Assembly (NCBI RefSeq): GCF_002127585.1
Contig: NZ_NEGZ01000014.1
Location: 32,651-87,371 of the forward strand
Origin: Janthinobacterium sp. GW458P
GTDB taxonomy: Bacteria; Pseudomonadota; Gammaproteobacteria; Burkholderiales; Burkholderiaceae_D
Direction: 5' to 3'
DNA: 54,721 bases
Shown here: positions 25,786 through 33,959 of the stretch, piece by piece
How the letters are laid out: every line of letters starts with the position of its first letter
Position numbering within the stretch: position 1 is the first letter of the stretch
The notes under the pieces: generated by a model
What the model saw: the letters and a program-made list of their open reading frames with translations, nothing else
The model's database searches: none
Told to the model about the DNA's origin: nothing
Made by a program: the position numbers and the translations under genes

Positions 25786-27240
25786 TCACTGCGGCCGCGC
25801 CAGGCGCATGCTCAGGCCGATGGGCGACATCACAAACCCCATCAATTCCTGCGCCTCGCCGCCGTCCGGCGTATCGACGCCGGCGAGGTCGAAGCTGCCC
25901 AGCAGCATGGCCATGGCGATCTTGATTTCCAACAAGGCCAGGTAGCGGCCCGGGCAGGTGCGCAAGCCGGCGCCGAAGGGCATGGCGGCGCGCTTGTCGT
26001 TGACTTCCTCGCTATCGGCCAGCCAGCGCTCGGGCTTGAACGCCTGCGCGTCGGGAAAGTGGCTATCGGACACCGTGTCGTGGCGCATCACGCACCACAC
26101 GAGGGTGCCGGCCGGCACGGCGATGTCGCCGATGACCGTGTCGCGCAGCGCCTCGACGGGCAGGAAGGGCGCCACGGGTTTTAAACGCATGGCCTCGCTG
26201 GCGCAGGCGCCCAGGTAGTCGAGGCTGTCCATCTGCTCGATCGTGAAGGCGCCCACGTCGGGCGCCAGGCGCCGCACTTCCTCGCGCGCCCGCGCCAGGG
26301 TGTGCGGGTTGCGTTGCAGCAAATAAATCATCCACGACAGCGTGTTGGCCGTCGTGTCTTCGCCCGCCAGCAGCATGGTCAGCACATTGCCCGCGACATT
26401 GCGGTCGCTCACGCCGCTGCCTTCCAGGTCGGCGGCGGCGATCATGGCCTCGAGCAGGTTGGGCGGGCGCGCGCGGCGCGCCGGATCGTGCGCCATGCGC
26501 GCGCGCGCCTGCTGCACCAGGCCGGCCACGGCGGCGGAGAGGGCCGCCACGTCGCGGTCCAGGCGGCGGTCGATGGGCAGCTTGACGTAGCGCCAGTACG
26601 GGAACATGGACAGGCTGCGCCGCGCCACGGCGGGCAGGATGTCGTCCATGTGGCGCTGGATCACGTCCTCGCCCGATTCGAGCGTATTGACTTCCGTGCC
26701 GAAGGCCAGGCCGGCGATGATGTCGACCGTGTAGCGCTTCAGGTCGCCGTCGAGGTCGATCGCCTGGCCTTGCGTGGCGGCAAGATGCCAGCGCCGCTGC
26801 AGGCGCTGGGCCACCGTCACCAGCGCGGGGAAATAGGCCTTGATGGCGCCGGGCGCCATGCCGGCCATGACCATGCGGCGCTGGTTGCGCCACTCCGTGC
26901 CTTCGGCCAGGAACAGGCCGGGGATGCCGCCCATTTCCTCGGACACGATGGAGCTGCTGAGCGGACGCCGGAAACCGTCGGGGCGGTCGCGCAGCACGGC
27001 GGACACGGCCTCGCTGTCGGCCACCACCAGCACCAGCGTGCGGCCGAACCAGGCGCGCAGGTAGGGGCCGTAGCGCCGCACCCACTGTTCCACGTCGCGG
27101 TGGATGCGCGTGAGCTTGATCTGCAGGCTGTTGCCGACGATGGGCAGGGCGAATGGCCCCGGCAGGCGGCGGATCTGGCGCAAGGGCCGCGCGATGGCGG
27201 GGGGGGCGGCGGGCGCGGCGGCATGGTCGAGTGGCGGCAT
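25786..27240 (-). CDS. Cytochrome P450
   Basis: 484 residues if translation begins at the ATG at 27240: the AGGAG site ends exactly 6 bases before it, whereas an ATG at 27246 abuts the site with no spacing. All P450 signatures are intact: I-helix 'LLAGEDTTANT', K-helix 'EAMR', the 'FKPERW' meander and the haem loop 'FGAGLRTCPG' with the ligand C429. No transmembrane anchor, so a soluble bacterial class I enzyme. The N-terminal 'RRLPGPFALPIVGN' resembles fatty-acid or carotenoid-type P450s such as CYP102/CYP1xx relatives. No ferredoxin or reductase gene is adjacent, so electrons must come from elsewhere. Divergent from an AraC regulator. Confidence 0.93.
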   Translation of the reverse strand: MPPLDHAAAPAAPPAIARPLRQIRRLPGPFALPIVGNSLQIKLTRIHRDVEQWVRRYGPYLRAWFGRTLVLVVADSEAVSAVLRDRPDGFRRPLSSSIVSEEMGGIPGLFLAEGTEWRNQRRMVMAGMAPGAIKAYFPALVTVAQRLQRRWHLAATQGQAIDLDGDLKRYTVDIIAGLAFGTEVNTLESGEDVIQRHMDDILPAVARRSLSMFPYWRYVKLPIDRRLDRDVAALSAAVAGLVQQARARMAHDPARRARPPNLLEAMIAAADLEGSGVSDRNVAGNVLTMLLAGEDTTANTLSWMIYLLQRNPHTLARAREEVRRLAPDVGAFTIEQMDSLDYLGACASEAMRLKPVAPFLPVEALRDTVIGDIAVPAGTLVWCVMRHDTVSDSHFPDAQAFKPERWLADSEEVNDKRAAMPFGAGLRTCPGRYLALLEIKIAMAMLLGSFDLAGVDTPDGGEAQELMGFVMSPIGLSMRLARPQ

Positions 27241-27260
27241 GAACATCTCCTGACGATACG

Positions 27261-27315
27261 GTGAAAGTACGAGGATGGCTTGCAAGATTTGCTTGCAATT
27301 ATAGTCATACTTTAC
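27261..27315. promoter_or_regulatory. Inverted and direct repeats between P450 and AraC genes
   Basis: TTGCAA occurs twice (27280-27285 and 27293-27298), 13 bases apart and each self-complementary. They are bracketed by GTGAAAGTA (27261-27269) and TACTTTAC (27308-27315), an imperfect inverted pair. This is a plausible binding site for the adjacent AraC regulator acting on the P450 promoter. Confidence 0.45.
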
Positions 27316-27388
27316 GCGATTGCGGACCGCCTGTATTGAACGAATACGACATCGCGCGGCATGCGCAATTGCCGGTACAATCGTCGCC

Positions 27389-28246
27389 ATGCCTGCCGCC
27401 CCTCTGCCCCTGACCCGTTTGATCGCGCCGCGCGCCGCGCTCGCTTCCTGCGTGCGCGCCATCCTCGTGCGCGACACCACGGGCTGCGCGCTCCTGCCGC
27501 CGGCCCAGCGCCTGAACCGTTTTCCCGCCGCGCCCATGTGCAGCATCATCTGGACCGTCGCCGGCGACGTGGAAGCGGCCGGGCCGGGCCTGTCGCTGCC
27601 GGACGTGCGCATGCCGCCCGCGCTGTTCGGCGGCCCCCGCTCGTATCCGCTGGTCAGCTACAACCCCGGTCCCGTGCACTCGTTTGTCGTGATGTTTTAT
27701 CCGGCCGCCCTGCATGCCTTGACGGGCGTATCGATGGATGCCTTGCTGGACCGGTTCCGCCCGCTCGACGCCGTGTTTGGCACGGACTGGCTGGCCCTGT
27801 CCGACGCCGTGCTGGCCGCGCCCGACGATGCCGCCCGCGTCAGCCTGGTGGAAGACTTTCTCGCGCCGCGCTGGCTGGCGGCGCGCAAGGGCAGCGACCA
27901 TCCTGCCGGCGCCGTGCAGGACTGGGTGCGCCGCCTGGGCGTGCAGGCCGCATCGACGGGGCTGGCCAGCAGCGTGCGCCATATCGAGCGCCGCATCAAG
28001 GCCTGGGCCGGCCAGCCCATGCGCACCTTGCGCCGCATGCGCCGCGCGGAACAGCTGTTCCTCGACGAGCGCGGCGCCATCCTGCAGGGCGCGGTGTCAT
28101 GGTCCGATATCGCCGCCAGCGGCGGTTACGCCGACCAGGCGCATTTCTGCCGCGAGACGCGCGAAATCACGGGCTTGAGCCCCACCGAGCTGGCGCGCGC
28201 CATCCGCGACGATGAAAGCTACTGGGTCTACCGGATATGGGCGTAG
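27389..28246 (+). CDS. AraC-family transcriptional regulator
   Basis: 285 residues from the ATG at 27389; upstream in-frame codons are not protein-like. The N-terminal half (about 1-160) is a probable sensor domain with 'FPAAPMCSIIWTVAGDV' and 'GPVHSFVVMFYPAALHALTG', the pattern of regulators with a DUF6597-type domain. The C-terminal half carries an AraC DNA-binding domain: 'SVRHIERRIKAWAGQPMRTLRRMRRAEQL' and 'WSDIAASGGYADQAHFCRETREITGLSPTEL'. It is divergent from the P450, so control of that gene is likely but unproven. Its stop is 3 bases before the repeat element at 28250. Confidence 0.88.
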   Translation: MPAAPLPLTRLIAPRAALASCVRAILVRDTTGCALLPPAQRLNRFPAAPMCSIIWTVAGDVEAAGPGLSLPDVRMPPALFGGPRSYPLVSYNPGPVHSFVVMFYPAALHALTGVSMDALLDRFRPLDAVFGTDWLALSDAVLAAPDDAARVSLVEDFLAPRWLAARKGSDHPAGAVQDWVRRLGVQAASTGLASSVRHIERRIKAWAGQPMRTLRRMRRAEQLFLDERGAILQGAVSWSDIAASGGYADQAHFCRETREITGLSPTELARAIRDDESYWVYRIWA

Positions 28247-28249
28247 TGA

Positions 28250-28367
28250 ATGCCTGACCAAACCTGCTGCGCGTCGGTATAGGCGGCCTGCGATGCTCAC
28301 CGTACTACAGTACGGTTGCGCTTCTTGGCCACCTCTCCCTTCCGCCCGCTACGGTTTTGTCAGGCAT
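28250..28367. repeat. Covarying palindromic intergenic element, copy 1
   Basis: About 118 bases. ATGCCTGAC (28250-28258) pairs with GTCAGGCAT (28359-28367). After one C/T mismatch, AAACC (28260-28264) pairs with GGTTT (28353-28357). AGGCGGCC (28281-28288) pairs with GGCCACCT (28327-28334). The apex is ACCGTACT/AGTACGGT (28299-28316). A second copy lies inverted at 41482-41603. This copy covers the stop codon of the acetolactate synthase gene (28360-28362). Confidence 0.9.
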
Positions 28368-30135
28368 CGGGACGCTGAGTAATGCTATTTTTTTCTTGAA
28401 ATACCACGCCTTTTGCCAAAGTGACTTCATGGTGCCCCGCGCCGGGCGCCAGCATGGGGAAGCAGTTTTCCGCGCCGTGCACGCGCACGTCAAGGAAGTA
28501 GGGGCCGCTCGATGCCAGGCAGTCCGCCAGCGCTGCGTCGAGTTCCTCGCGCCGGGAGACCGTGCGCGCCTGCCAGCCGAACGCGCGCGCCAGGGCGACG
28601 AAATCGGGCAGCGCTTCGGTGTAGCTGTGGCTGTAGCGCCCGCCGTGTATCAGTTCCTGCCACTGGCGCACCATGCCCATGTAGCCATTGTTCGACAACA
28701 CCACCTTGACGGGCAGACGGTGCTGCACGGCCGTGGCCAGTTCCTGGATATTCATCAGGATCGAGGCGTCGCCGCTGACGCACACCACGCATTTTTCGGG
28801 GTGGGCGATCTGCGCGCCTATGGCGGCCGGCAAGCCATAGCCCATGGTGCCGGCGCCGCCCGAGGTCAGCCAGCGGCGCGGCTGCTCGAAGCGCAGATGC
28901 TGCGCCGCCCACATCTGGTGCTGGCCCACGTCGGTGGAGACGAGGGCGTCGCCGCTGTCCATGCTGTCGAGCGCCGCCTGCAGGCGCCGCATCAGCGCCT
29001 GCGGCGCGATGACGTCCGGCGTATCGTCGAACGCCAGCGAGTCCTGCGCGCGCCAGCCGTCGATGCGCCGCCACCACGGCTGGCGGTCCGCCAGCAACCG
29101 CCCGCGCAGCTGCGCCAGCAACGCGGCCAGCACGGGCGCGCAGTCGCCGCGCAGGGCCACGTCGGCGCGCACCACCTTGCCGATGGACGCCGGGTCGATA
29201 TCGATGTGGATGACCTTTGCGCCAGGACAAAAGGCGTCCAGCCGCCCCGTCACCCGGTCGTCGAAGCGGGCGCCGACGCAAATGACCAGGTCGGCATGGT
29301 GCATGGCCAGGTTCGCCTCCAGCGTGCCGTGCATGCCCAGCATGCCGAGGAAGGCCGGGTGCGAGGCGGGAAAGGCGCCCAGGCCCAATAAGGTCAGGGT
29401 GCACGGCGCGGCCGCCAGTTTCACCAGTTGTTGAAACGCGGCGCAGGCCTCCGGGCCGGAATTGACGAGGCCGCCGCCGCCATAGAACACGGGCCGGCGG
29501 GCGGCGGCGATCAGGCTGGCGGCCTGTTCGAGATCGGAGGCTGCCGGCGGCGGCAGCGGGGCCGGGGCGCAAGGGGCAGGCACCGTTGTTGCCTGCACCG
29601 GCGCCAGCTGCAGATCCTTGGGAAAGTCGACCAGCACGGGGCCGGGCCGGCCTTGCGTGGCTTGCGCGTACGCTTCGCGCACGACGTCGGCCGTTTCGTC
29701 GGCCGCGCGGATTTGCCGGTTCCACTTGGTGACGGGGCGCGAAATGCCCAGCGCGTCGCATTCCTGGAAGGCGTCGGTGCCGATGCTGGTGGTGGCCACC
29801 TGGCCGCTGATGCAGATGACGGGGATCGAATCGCACAGGGCGTCGAGCAAGCCCGTGGTGGTGTTGCTCATGCCGGGGCCGGACGTGACGAAGACGACGC
29901 CGGGCCGGCCCGTGCTGCGCGCATAGCCTTCGGCCGCGTGCACGGCCGCCTGTTCGTGGCGCACGAGAATATGGCGCAGCCGGGGCTGGGCGTGCAGCGC
30001 ATCGTACAGGGGCAGCACGGCGCCGCCCGGGTAGCCGAAGACGGTGTCGACGCCGAGCGCCAGCAGGGTGTCGATCAGGGTGCTGGCGCCGTTGTGGGAG
30101 GCGTGCGCGAGGAGGGGAGCGGGATCGGGTTTCAT
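28360..30135 (-). CDS. ilvB: Acetolactate synthase large subunit
   Basis: 591 residues from the ATG at 30135. ThDP-enzyme layout: PYR domain with the catalytic Glu in 'LVRHEQAAVHAAEGYAR', the central domain with FAD/substrate residues ('GARFDDRVTG'), and the PP domain with 'VSGDASILMNIQELATAVQH' and 'LSNNGYMGMVRQWQE', where the GD(A/G)...NN metal-ThDP motif is intact. It condenses pyruvate to acetolactate or with 2-ketobutyrate for branched-chain amino acids. No ilvH small subunit is nearby, so it is an extra or catabolic copy, or is unregulated. It is divergent from an Lrp-type regulator, which likely controls it. The gene ends inside repeat element copy 1. Confidence 0.9.
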   Translation of the reverse strand: MKPDPAPLLAHASHNGASTLIDTLLALGVDTVFGYPGGAVLPLYDALHAQPRLRHILVRHEQAAVHAAEGYARSTGRPGVVFVTSGPGMSNTTTGLLDALCDSIPVICISGQVATTSIGTDAFQECDALGISRPVTKWNRQIRAADETADVVREAYAQATQGRPGPVLVDFPKDLQLAPVQATTVPAPCAPAPLPPPAASDLEQAASLIAAARRPVFYGGGGLVNSGPEACAAFQQLVKLAAAPCTLTLLGLGAFPASHPAFLGMLGMHGTLEANLAMHHADLVICVGARFDDRVTGRLDAFCPGAKVIHIDIDPASIGKVVRADVALRGDCAPVLAALLAQLRGRLLADRQPWWRRIDGWRAQDSLAFDDTPDVIAPQALMRRLQAALDSMDSGDALVSTDVGQHQMWAAQHLRFEQPRRWLTSGGAGTMGYGLPAAIGAQIAHPEKCVVCVSGDASILMNIQELATAVQHRLPVKVVLSNNGYMGMVRQWQELIHGGRYSHSYTEALPDFVALARAFGWQARTVSRREELDAALADCLASSGPYFLDVRVHGAENCFPMLAPGAGHHEVTLAKGVVFQEKNSITQRPDA

Positions 30136-30200
30136 GGCCTTATTTTCTGCCTGATGCGGCAGAAAAGGCTGCTGGTTTTCTCGTATAGAATGCATTATTG

Positions 30201-30213
30201 AGCAAAATTTGCT
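30201..30213. promoter_or_regulatory. Candidate Lrp-type operator
   Basis: AGCAAA, A, TTTGCT: an AT-rich palindrome in the 99-base gap between the divergent acetolactate synthase and Lrp-family genes, 21 bases before the Lrp start. It is a likely site for autoregulation and control of ilvB. Confidence 0.5.
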
Positions 30214-30234
30214 GCAAAATAGTGAAAGAACAGA

Positions 30235-30696
30235 ATGAAGCTGGATAAATTCGACCTCGCCATCCTGGCGGCCCTGCAGCAGGATGCCCGCATCAGCCTG
30301 CACGAGCTGAGCGCCAAGGTGGGCCTGACCTCGTCGCCGTGCTGGGCGCGCATCAAGCGCATGGAGGACGATGGCGTCATCGAGGGTTATACGGTGAACG
30401 TCAACGCGGCCAAGGTGGGGCTGGCCGATACCGTCATCGTGCAAGTCACGCTGGACGACCATTCCGACCAGGCCCTGTTCGAGTTCGGCCACGCGCTGGC
30501 CATGATCCCGGAAGTGCTGGAAGCGTTTCTCGTCTCGGGCGACTACGATTACTACCTGCGCATTGCCGTCAGCGACACGCGCGACTACGAACGCCTGCTG
30601 CGCGAGCGCCTGTATAAAATTCCCGGCATCCGCCACAGCAAATCGAGCTTTGTGTTGCGCCAGCTTAAGCAGAGTTACCTGCCTTTGCAGCGTTGA
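30235..30696 (+). CDS. Lrp/AsnC-family transcriptional regulator
   Basis: 153 residues, typical length. N-terminal winged helix-turn-helix: 'LDKFDLAILAALQQDARISLHELSAKVGLTSSPCWARIKRMEDDGVI'. C-terminal RAM/effector domain: 'VIVQVTLDDHSDQALFEFGHALAMIPEVLEAFLVSGDYDYYLRIAVSD' and 'YERLLRERLYKIPGIRHSKSSFVLRQLK'. Such regulators bind amino acids (leucine, alanine, branched-chain) and form octamers on DNA. Divergent location next to ilvB makes local control of acetolactate synthesis the simplest hypothesis. Confidence 0.93.
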   Translation: MKLDKFDLAILAALQQDARISLHELSAKVGLTSSPCWARIKRMEDDGVIEGYTVNVNAAKVGLADTVIVQVTLDDHSDQALFEFGHALAMIPEVLEAFLVSGDYDYYLRIAVSDTRDYERLLRERLYKIPGIRHSKSSFVLRQLKQSYLPLQR

Positions 30697-30801
30697 CTTT
30701 GTTACCCTTGCCCGGCACGGCGGGAGTTTTTCCCTAGCCCATCCCCGGTGGCTGTCCGATACTGGACAGTCATAAAAACCACGATAAAAACGGGGATACG
30801 C

Positions 30802-33303
30802 ATGAAACTGACTTTATTGGCCGCCGCCGCCATGGCGCTGTGCCAGGCGCAGGCCGCAGACCTTGCCGCTGACGCCAGCGCGGCCATCAGCCTGGCTGCC
30901 TCGGGCGACTTGCCGACAGTCATCATCACGGGCAGCATGCCGCTGCCCACCGTGGAGCAGCCGCGCGATGCCCTGGCCGCGCCCGTGCAGACGGCCGGCG
31001 CGCAGCAGATCGCCGCCAGTGGCGCGCTCGACATTTCCGCCTTCCTGCGCCGCAACCTGGGCAGCGTGGTTGTGAACGAGGTGCAGAACAACCCCTTCCA
31101 GCCCGACGTCAGCTACCGCGGCTATACGGCCTCGCCCCTGCTGGGCACGCCGCAAGGCCTGTCCGTGTACTTGGACGGCATGCGCCTGAACCAGCCGTTC
31201 GGCGACGTCGTCAGCTGGGACTTGATTCCGCGCATGGCGATTGAATCGCTGACCCTGATGCCTGGCTCCAACCCCCTGTTCGGCCTGAACACCCTGGGCG
31301 GCGCGCTGGCCCTGCAGACCAAGGATGGCAAGAGCAGCCCCGGCGCGGCCGTCGAGGCGCGCCTGGGCTCGCACCAGCGGCGTGCTGTCGAATTCGAGCA
31401 TGGCGGCAGCCATGCCAGCGGCTGGCACTGGTACGTGACGGGCAACCGTTTCAGCGAAGACGGCTGGCGCGACGATTCCCCGTCCGACGTGCGCCAGGTG
31501 TTTGGCAAGCTGGGCTGGAGCGATGCGCGCACGGATATCGCCGTCACCGTGGCCCGCGCGGACAATGCGCTGACGGGCAACGGCTTGCAGGAGCAGCGCA
31601 TGCTGGCGCGCGACTACCGCAGCGTCTACACCAAGCCCGATTTGACGCAGAACAAGTCCACTCTGTTGAATCTGACCGGCAGGCACCAGGCCGGCGCTGG
31701 CTTGCTGCTCTCCGGCAATGTGTACTACCGCAAGATCGACACGCACACGTTTAACGGCGACCTGAACGACGAGTCGCTCGACCAGTCCGTCTACCAGCCC
31801 GGCGCGGCCGAACGGGCGGCGCTGGCGGCGGCCGGCTACACGGGCTTTCCCGCCAGCGGGGCGAATGCAAGCAATACGCCATTCCCGAAATGGCGCTGCA
31901 TCGCCAACGTGCTGCTCAACGATGAACCGGCCGAAAAATGCAACGGCATGCTCAACCGCAGCCATACCGAGCAGGAAAACTATGGCTTGTCAGGCCAGCT
32001 CACCGTGCTGGCCGACCTGGCCGGCGCGCGCCACAGCATCACGGCCGGCGCCGCCTTCGATGCCAGCCACGCCACGTTCCGCCAGAGCAGCCAGTTCGGC
32101 TATCTGAACCCGGACCGCAGCATCACGCCCGTCAACTTCTTCGCCGACGGCACGCAAATCGACGACGACGGCACGCCCGTCGACAAGCGCGTCGACTTGA
32201 GCGGGCGCATGCGCACGTGGAGCGTGTATGCGAGCGACAGCATGGCGCTGAATCAAGCGTTGACCCTGACCGTCTCCGGCCGCTACAACCGCAGCACCGT
32301 GCGCAACCGCGACGCCATCACGCCGGGCGGCGGCAGCGGCTCGCTCGACGGCGACCACCGTTTCAGCCGCTTCAATCCCGCCATCGGCCTGGCCTATGCG
32401 CCGGCGAAGGGCGTGAGCGCCTACCTCGGCTACAACGAAGGCAGCCGCACGCCGACGGCCATCGAACTCGGTTGCGCCGACCCGGAAAACCCCTGCCGCC
32501 TGCCCAACGCCATGGCCGGCGACCCGCCCTTGAAACAGGTCGTCACCAAGACGTGGGAAGCGGGCCTGCGCGGACCATGGGGCGACGTGGCGCGCTGGAG
32601 CGCGGGCCTGTTCCGCGCGGAAAACCACGACGATATCCTGTTCGTGGCCGACAACCAGGCCGGTTTCGGCTACTTCAAGAATTTCGGCAAGACGCGCCAC
32701 CAGGGCGTGGAGCTGGCGGCCGACGGCAAGGCCGGCGCGCTGGACTTCGGCGTCAACTACACATGGCTGCAGGCGACGTATCAAAGCCGCGAAACCGTCA
32801 ACGGCAGCGCCAACAGCAGCAGCGATGCGCCGGCTCCCGGCCTGGAAGGCAATATCGTCATCACGCCCGGCAACAGGATACCGCTGACGCCCAGCCATAT
32901 CCTGAAAGCGCACATGGACTATCAGGGCGGACGCGACTGGACGGTGGGACTGGCCATGACGGCCGTGTCGAGCGCTTACGCGCGCGGCAATGAAAACAAC
33001 CGGCACCAGGCGGGCGGCCCGTCTTACCTGGGGTCCGGCAAGAGCGGCGGCTACGCCGTGGTCGAGCTGAACGGCAAATACCAGCTGACGCCGCGCCTGA
33101 GCGTGTTCGCCCAGGTGAATAATCTGTTCGACCGCAAGTATGCGACGGCGGCCCAGCTGGGCGCCACGGGCTTCGACGCCAGCGGCAATTTCGCCGCCCG
33201 CCCGCTGCCCGCCGTGAACGGCGACTATCCGATGGTCAACGCGACGTTTTACGCGGCCGGCGCGCCGCGCAGCGTGAATGCGGGCCTGCGCTATGCATTT
33301 TAA
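30802..33303 (+). CDS. TonB-dependent outer-membrane receptor
   Basis: 833 residues from the ATG at 30802. Signal peptide about 1-18 ('AMALCQAQA'). TonB box-like 'TVIITGS' near 40, then the plug domain ('LDISAFLRRNLGSVVVNEVQNNPFQPDVSYRGY', 'LSVYLDGMRLNQPFGD', 'GSNPLFGLNTLGGAL') and a large beta-barrel with typical amphipathic strands, ending 'NAGLRYAF' with the terminal Phe required for outer-membrane assembly. Ligand unknown; no siderophore or sugar genes flank it. Its stop overlaps the stop of the convergent NarL-type regulator. Confidence 0.92.
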   Translation: MKLTLLAAAAMALCQAQAADLAADASAAISLAASGDLPTVIITGSMPLPTVEQPRDALAAPVQTAGAQQIAASGALDISAFLRRNLGSVVVNEVQNNPFQPDVSYRGYTASPLLGTPQGLSVYLDGMRLNQPFGDVVSWDLIPRMAIESLTLMPGSNPLFGLNTLGGALALQTKDGKSSPGAAVEARLGSHQRRAVEFEHGGSHASGWHWYVTGNRFSEDGWRDDSPSDVRQVFGKLGWSDARTDIAVTVARADNALTGNGLQEQRMLARDYRSVYTKPDLTQNKSTLLNLTGRHQAGAGLLLSGNVYYRKIDTHTFNGDLNDESLDQSVYQPGAAERAALAAAGYTGFPASGANASNTPFPKWRCIANVLLNDEPAEKCNGMLNRSHTEQENYGLSGQLTVLADLAGARHSITAGAAFDASHATFRQSSQFGYLNPDRSITPVNFFADGTQIDDDGTPVDKRVDLSGRMRTWSVYASDSMALNQALTLTVSGRYNRSTVRNRDAITPGGGSGSLDGDHRFSRFNPAIGLAYAPAKGVSAYLGYNEGSRTPTAIELGCADPENPCRLPNAMAGDPPLKQVVTKTWEAGLRGPWGDVARWSAGLFRAENHDDILFVADNQAGFGYFKNFGKTRHQGVELAADGKAGALDFGVNYTWLQATYQSRETVNGSANSSSDAPAPGLEGNIVITPGNRIPLTPSHILKAHMDYQGGRDWTVGLAMTAVSSAYARGNENNRHQAGGPSYLGSGKSGGYAVVELNGKYQLTPRLSVFAQVNNLFDRKYATAAQLGATGFDASGNFAARPLPAVNGDYPMVNATFYAAGAPRSVNAGLRYAF

Positions 33304-33959
33304 GGGTGGGTATTTTCAATAATGCCATTGCGCAGCGCCAGGTGGACGAGGGCGGCGGGGCCGGGCACGTCGAGCTTTTCCTTGATGCAGGTCTGGTGGT
33401 TGGCCACCGTCTTGCTGCTCAGGTGCAGCAGGCGGGCGCAGTCGGCGGCGCTGCGGCCGGCGGCCAGCAGGCGGAAGATTTCGAATTCGCGCTGGCTCAG
33501 GCTGCTCAACCGGTCCGCTTCCCTGCGGGCCGTGCCCTGCAGCACGGCGGGCGCGCTGTGCGGGTCCAGGTAGCGCCGGCCCGCGTGGGCGGCGCGCACG
33601 GCGTCGACCAGGTGTTCCGGGTCGGCCTGCTTGCTGACGAAGCCGCAGGCGCCACCCTCAAACGCGCGCGCGATCAGCTGCGGCGTGTCGTGCATGGTAA
33701 ATACCAGCACGCGGGCGCTGGCATCGCGCGCGAGCAGCTTGCGCAGCAATTCCAGGCCGCCGATGCCGGGCATGGACAAGTCCGTCACGCAGACGTCGGG
33801 CGCCTGTTCCTGGTGCAGCGCATACGCCGTTTCGCCATTGCCCGCCTCGGCCACGACGGCGATGTCGCCGCCTTGCTCCAGCAGGCGCCGGTAACCGGAG
33901 CGCACCACCGGGTGGTCGTCCACCAGCATCACGCGGATCGGGGCCAGCGCCGCGTTCAT
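33300..33959 (-). CDS. NarL/FixJ-family response regulator
   Basis: 219 residues. Receiver domain with 'VDDHP', phospho-acceptor D60 ('VCVTDLSMPG') and K110 ('FVSKQA'). C-terminal LuxR-type helix-turn-helix 'LSQREFEIFRLLAAGRSAADCARLLHLSSKTVANHQTCIKEKL'. Its start overlaps the stop of the upstream kinase gene by 4 bases (ATGA), so the two are translated as a unit. The regulated gene set may include the divergent PEP-CTERM/subtilase operon or the convergent TonB receptor; both are inferences from position. Confidence 0.93.
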   Translation of the reverse strand: MNAALAPIRVMLVDDHPVVRSGYRRLLEQGGDIAVVAEAGNGETAYALHQEQAPDVCVTDLSMPGIGGLELLRKLLARDASARVLVFTMHDTPQLIARAFEGGACGFVSKQADPEHLVDAVRAAHAGRRYLDPHSAPAVLQGTARREADRLSSLSQREFEIFRLLAAGRSAADCARLLHLSSKTVANHQTCIKEKLDVPGPAALVHLALRNGIIENTHP

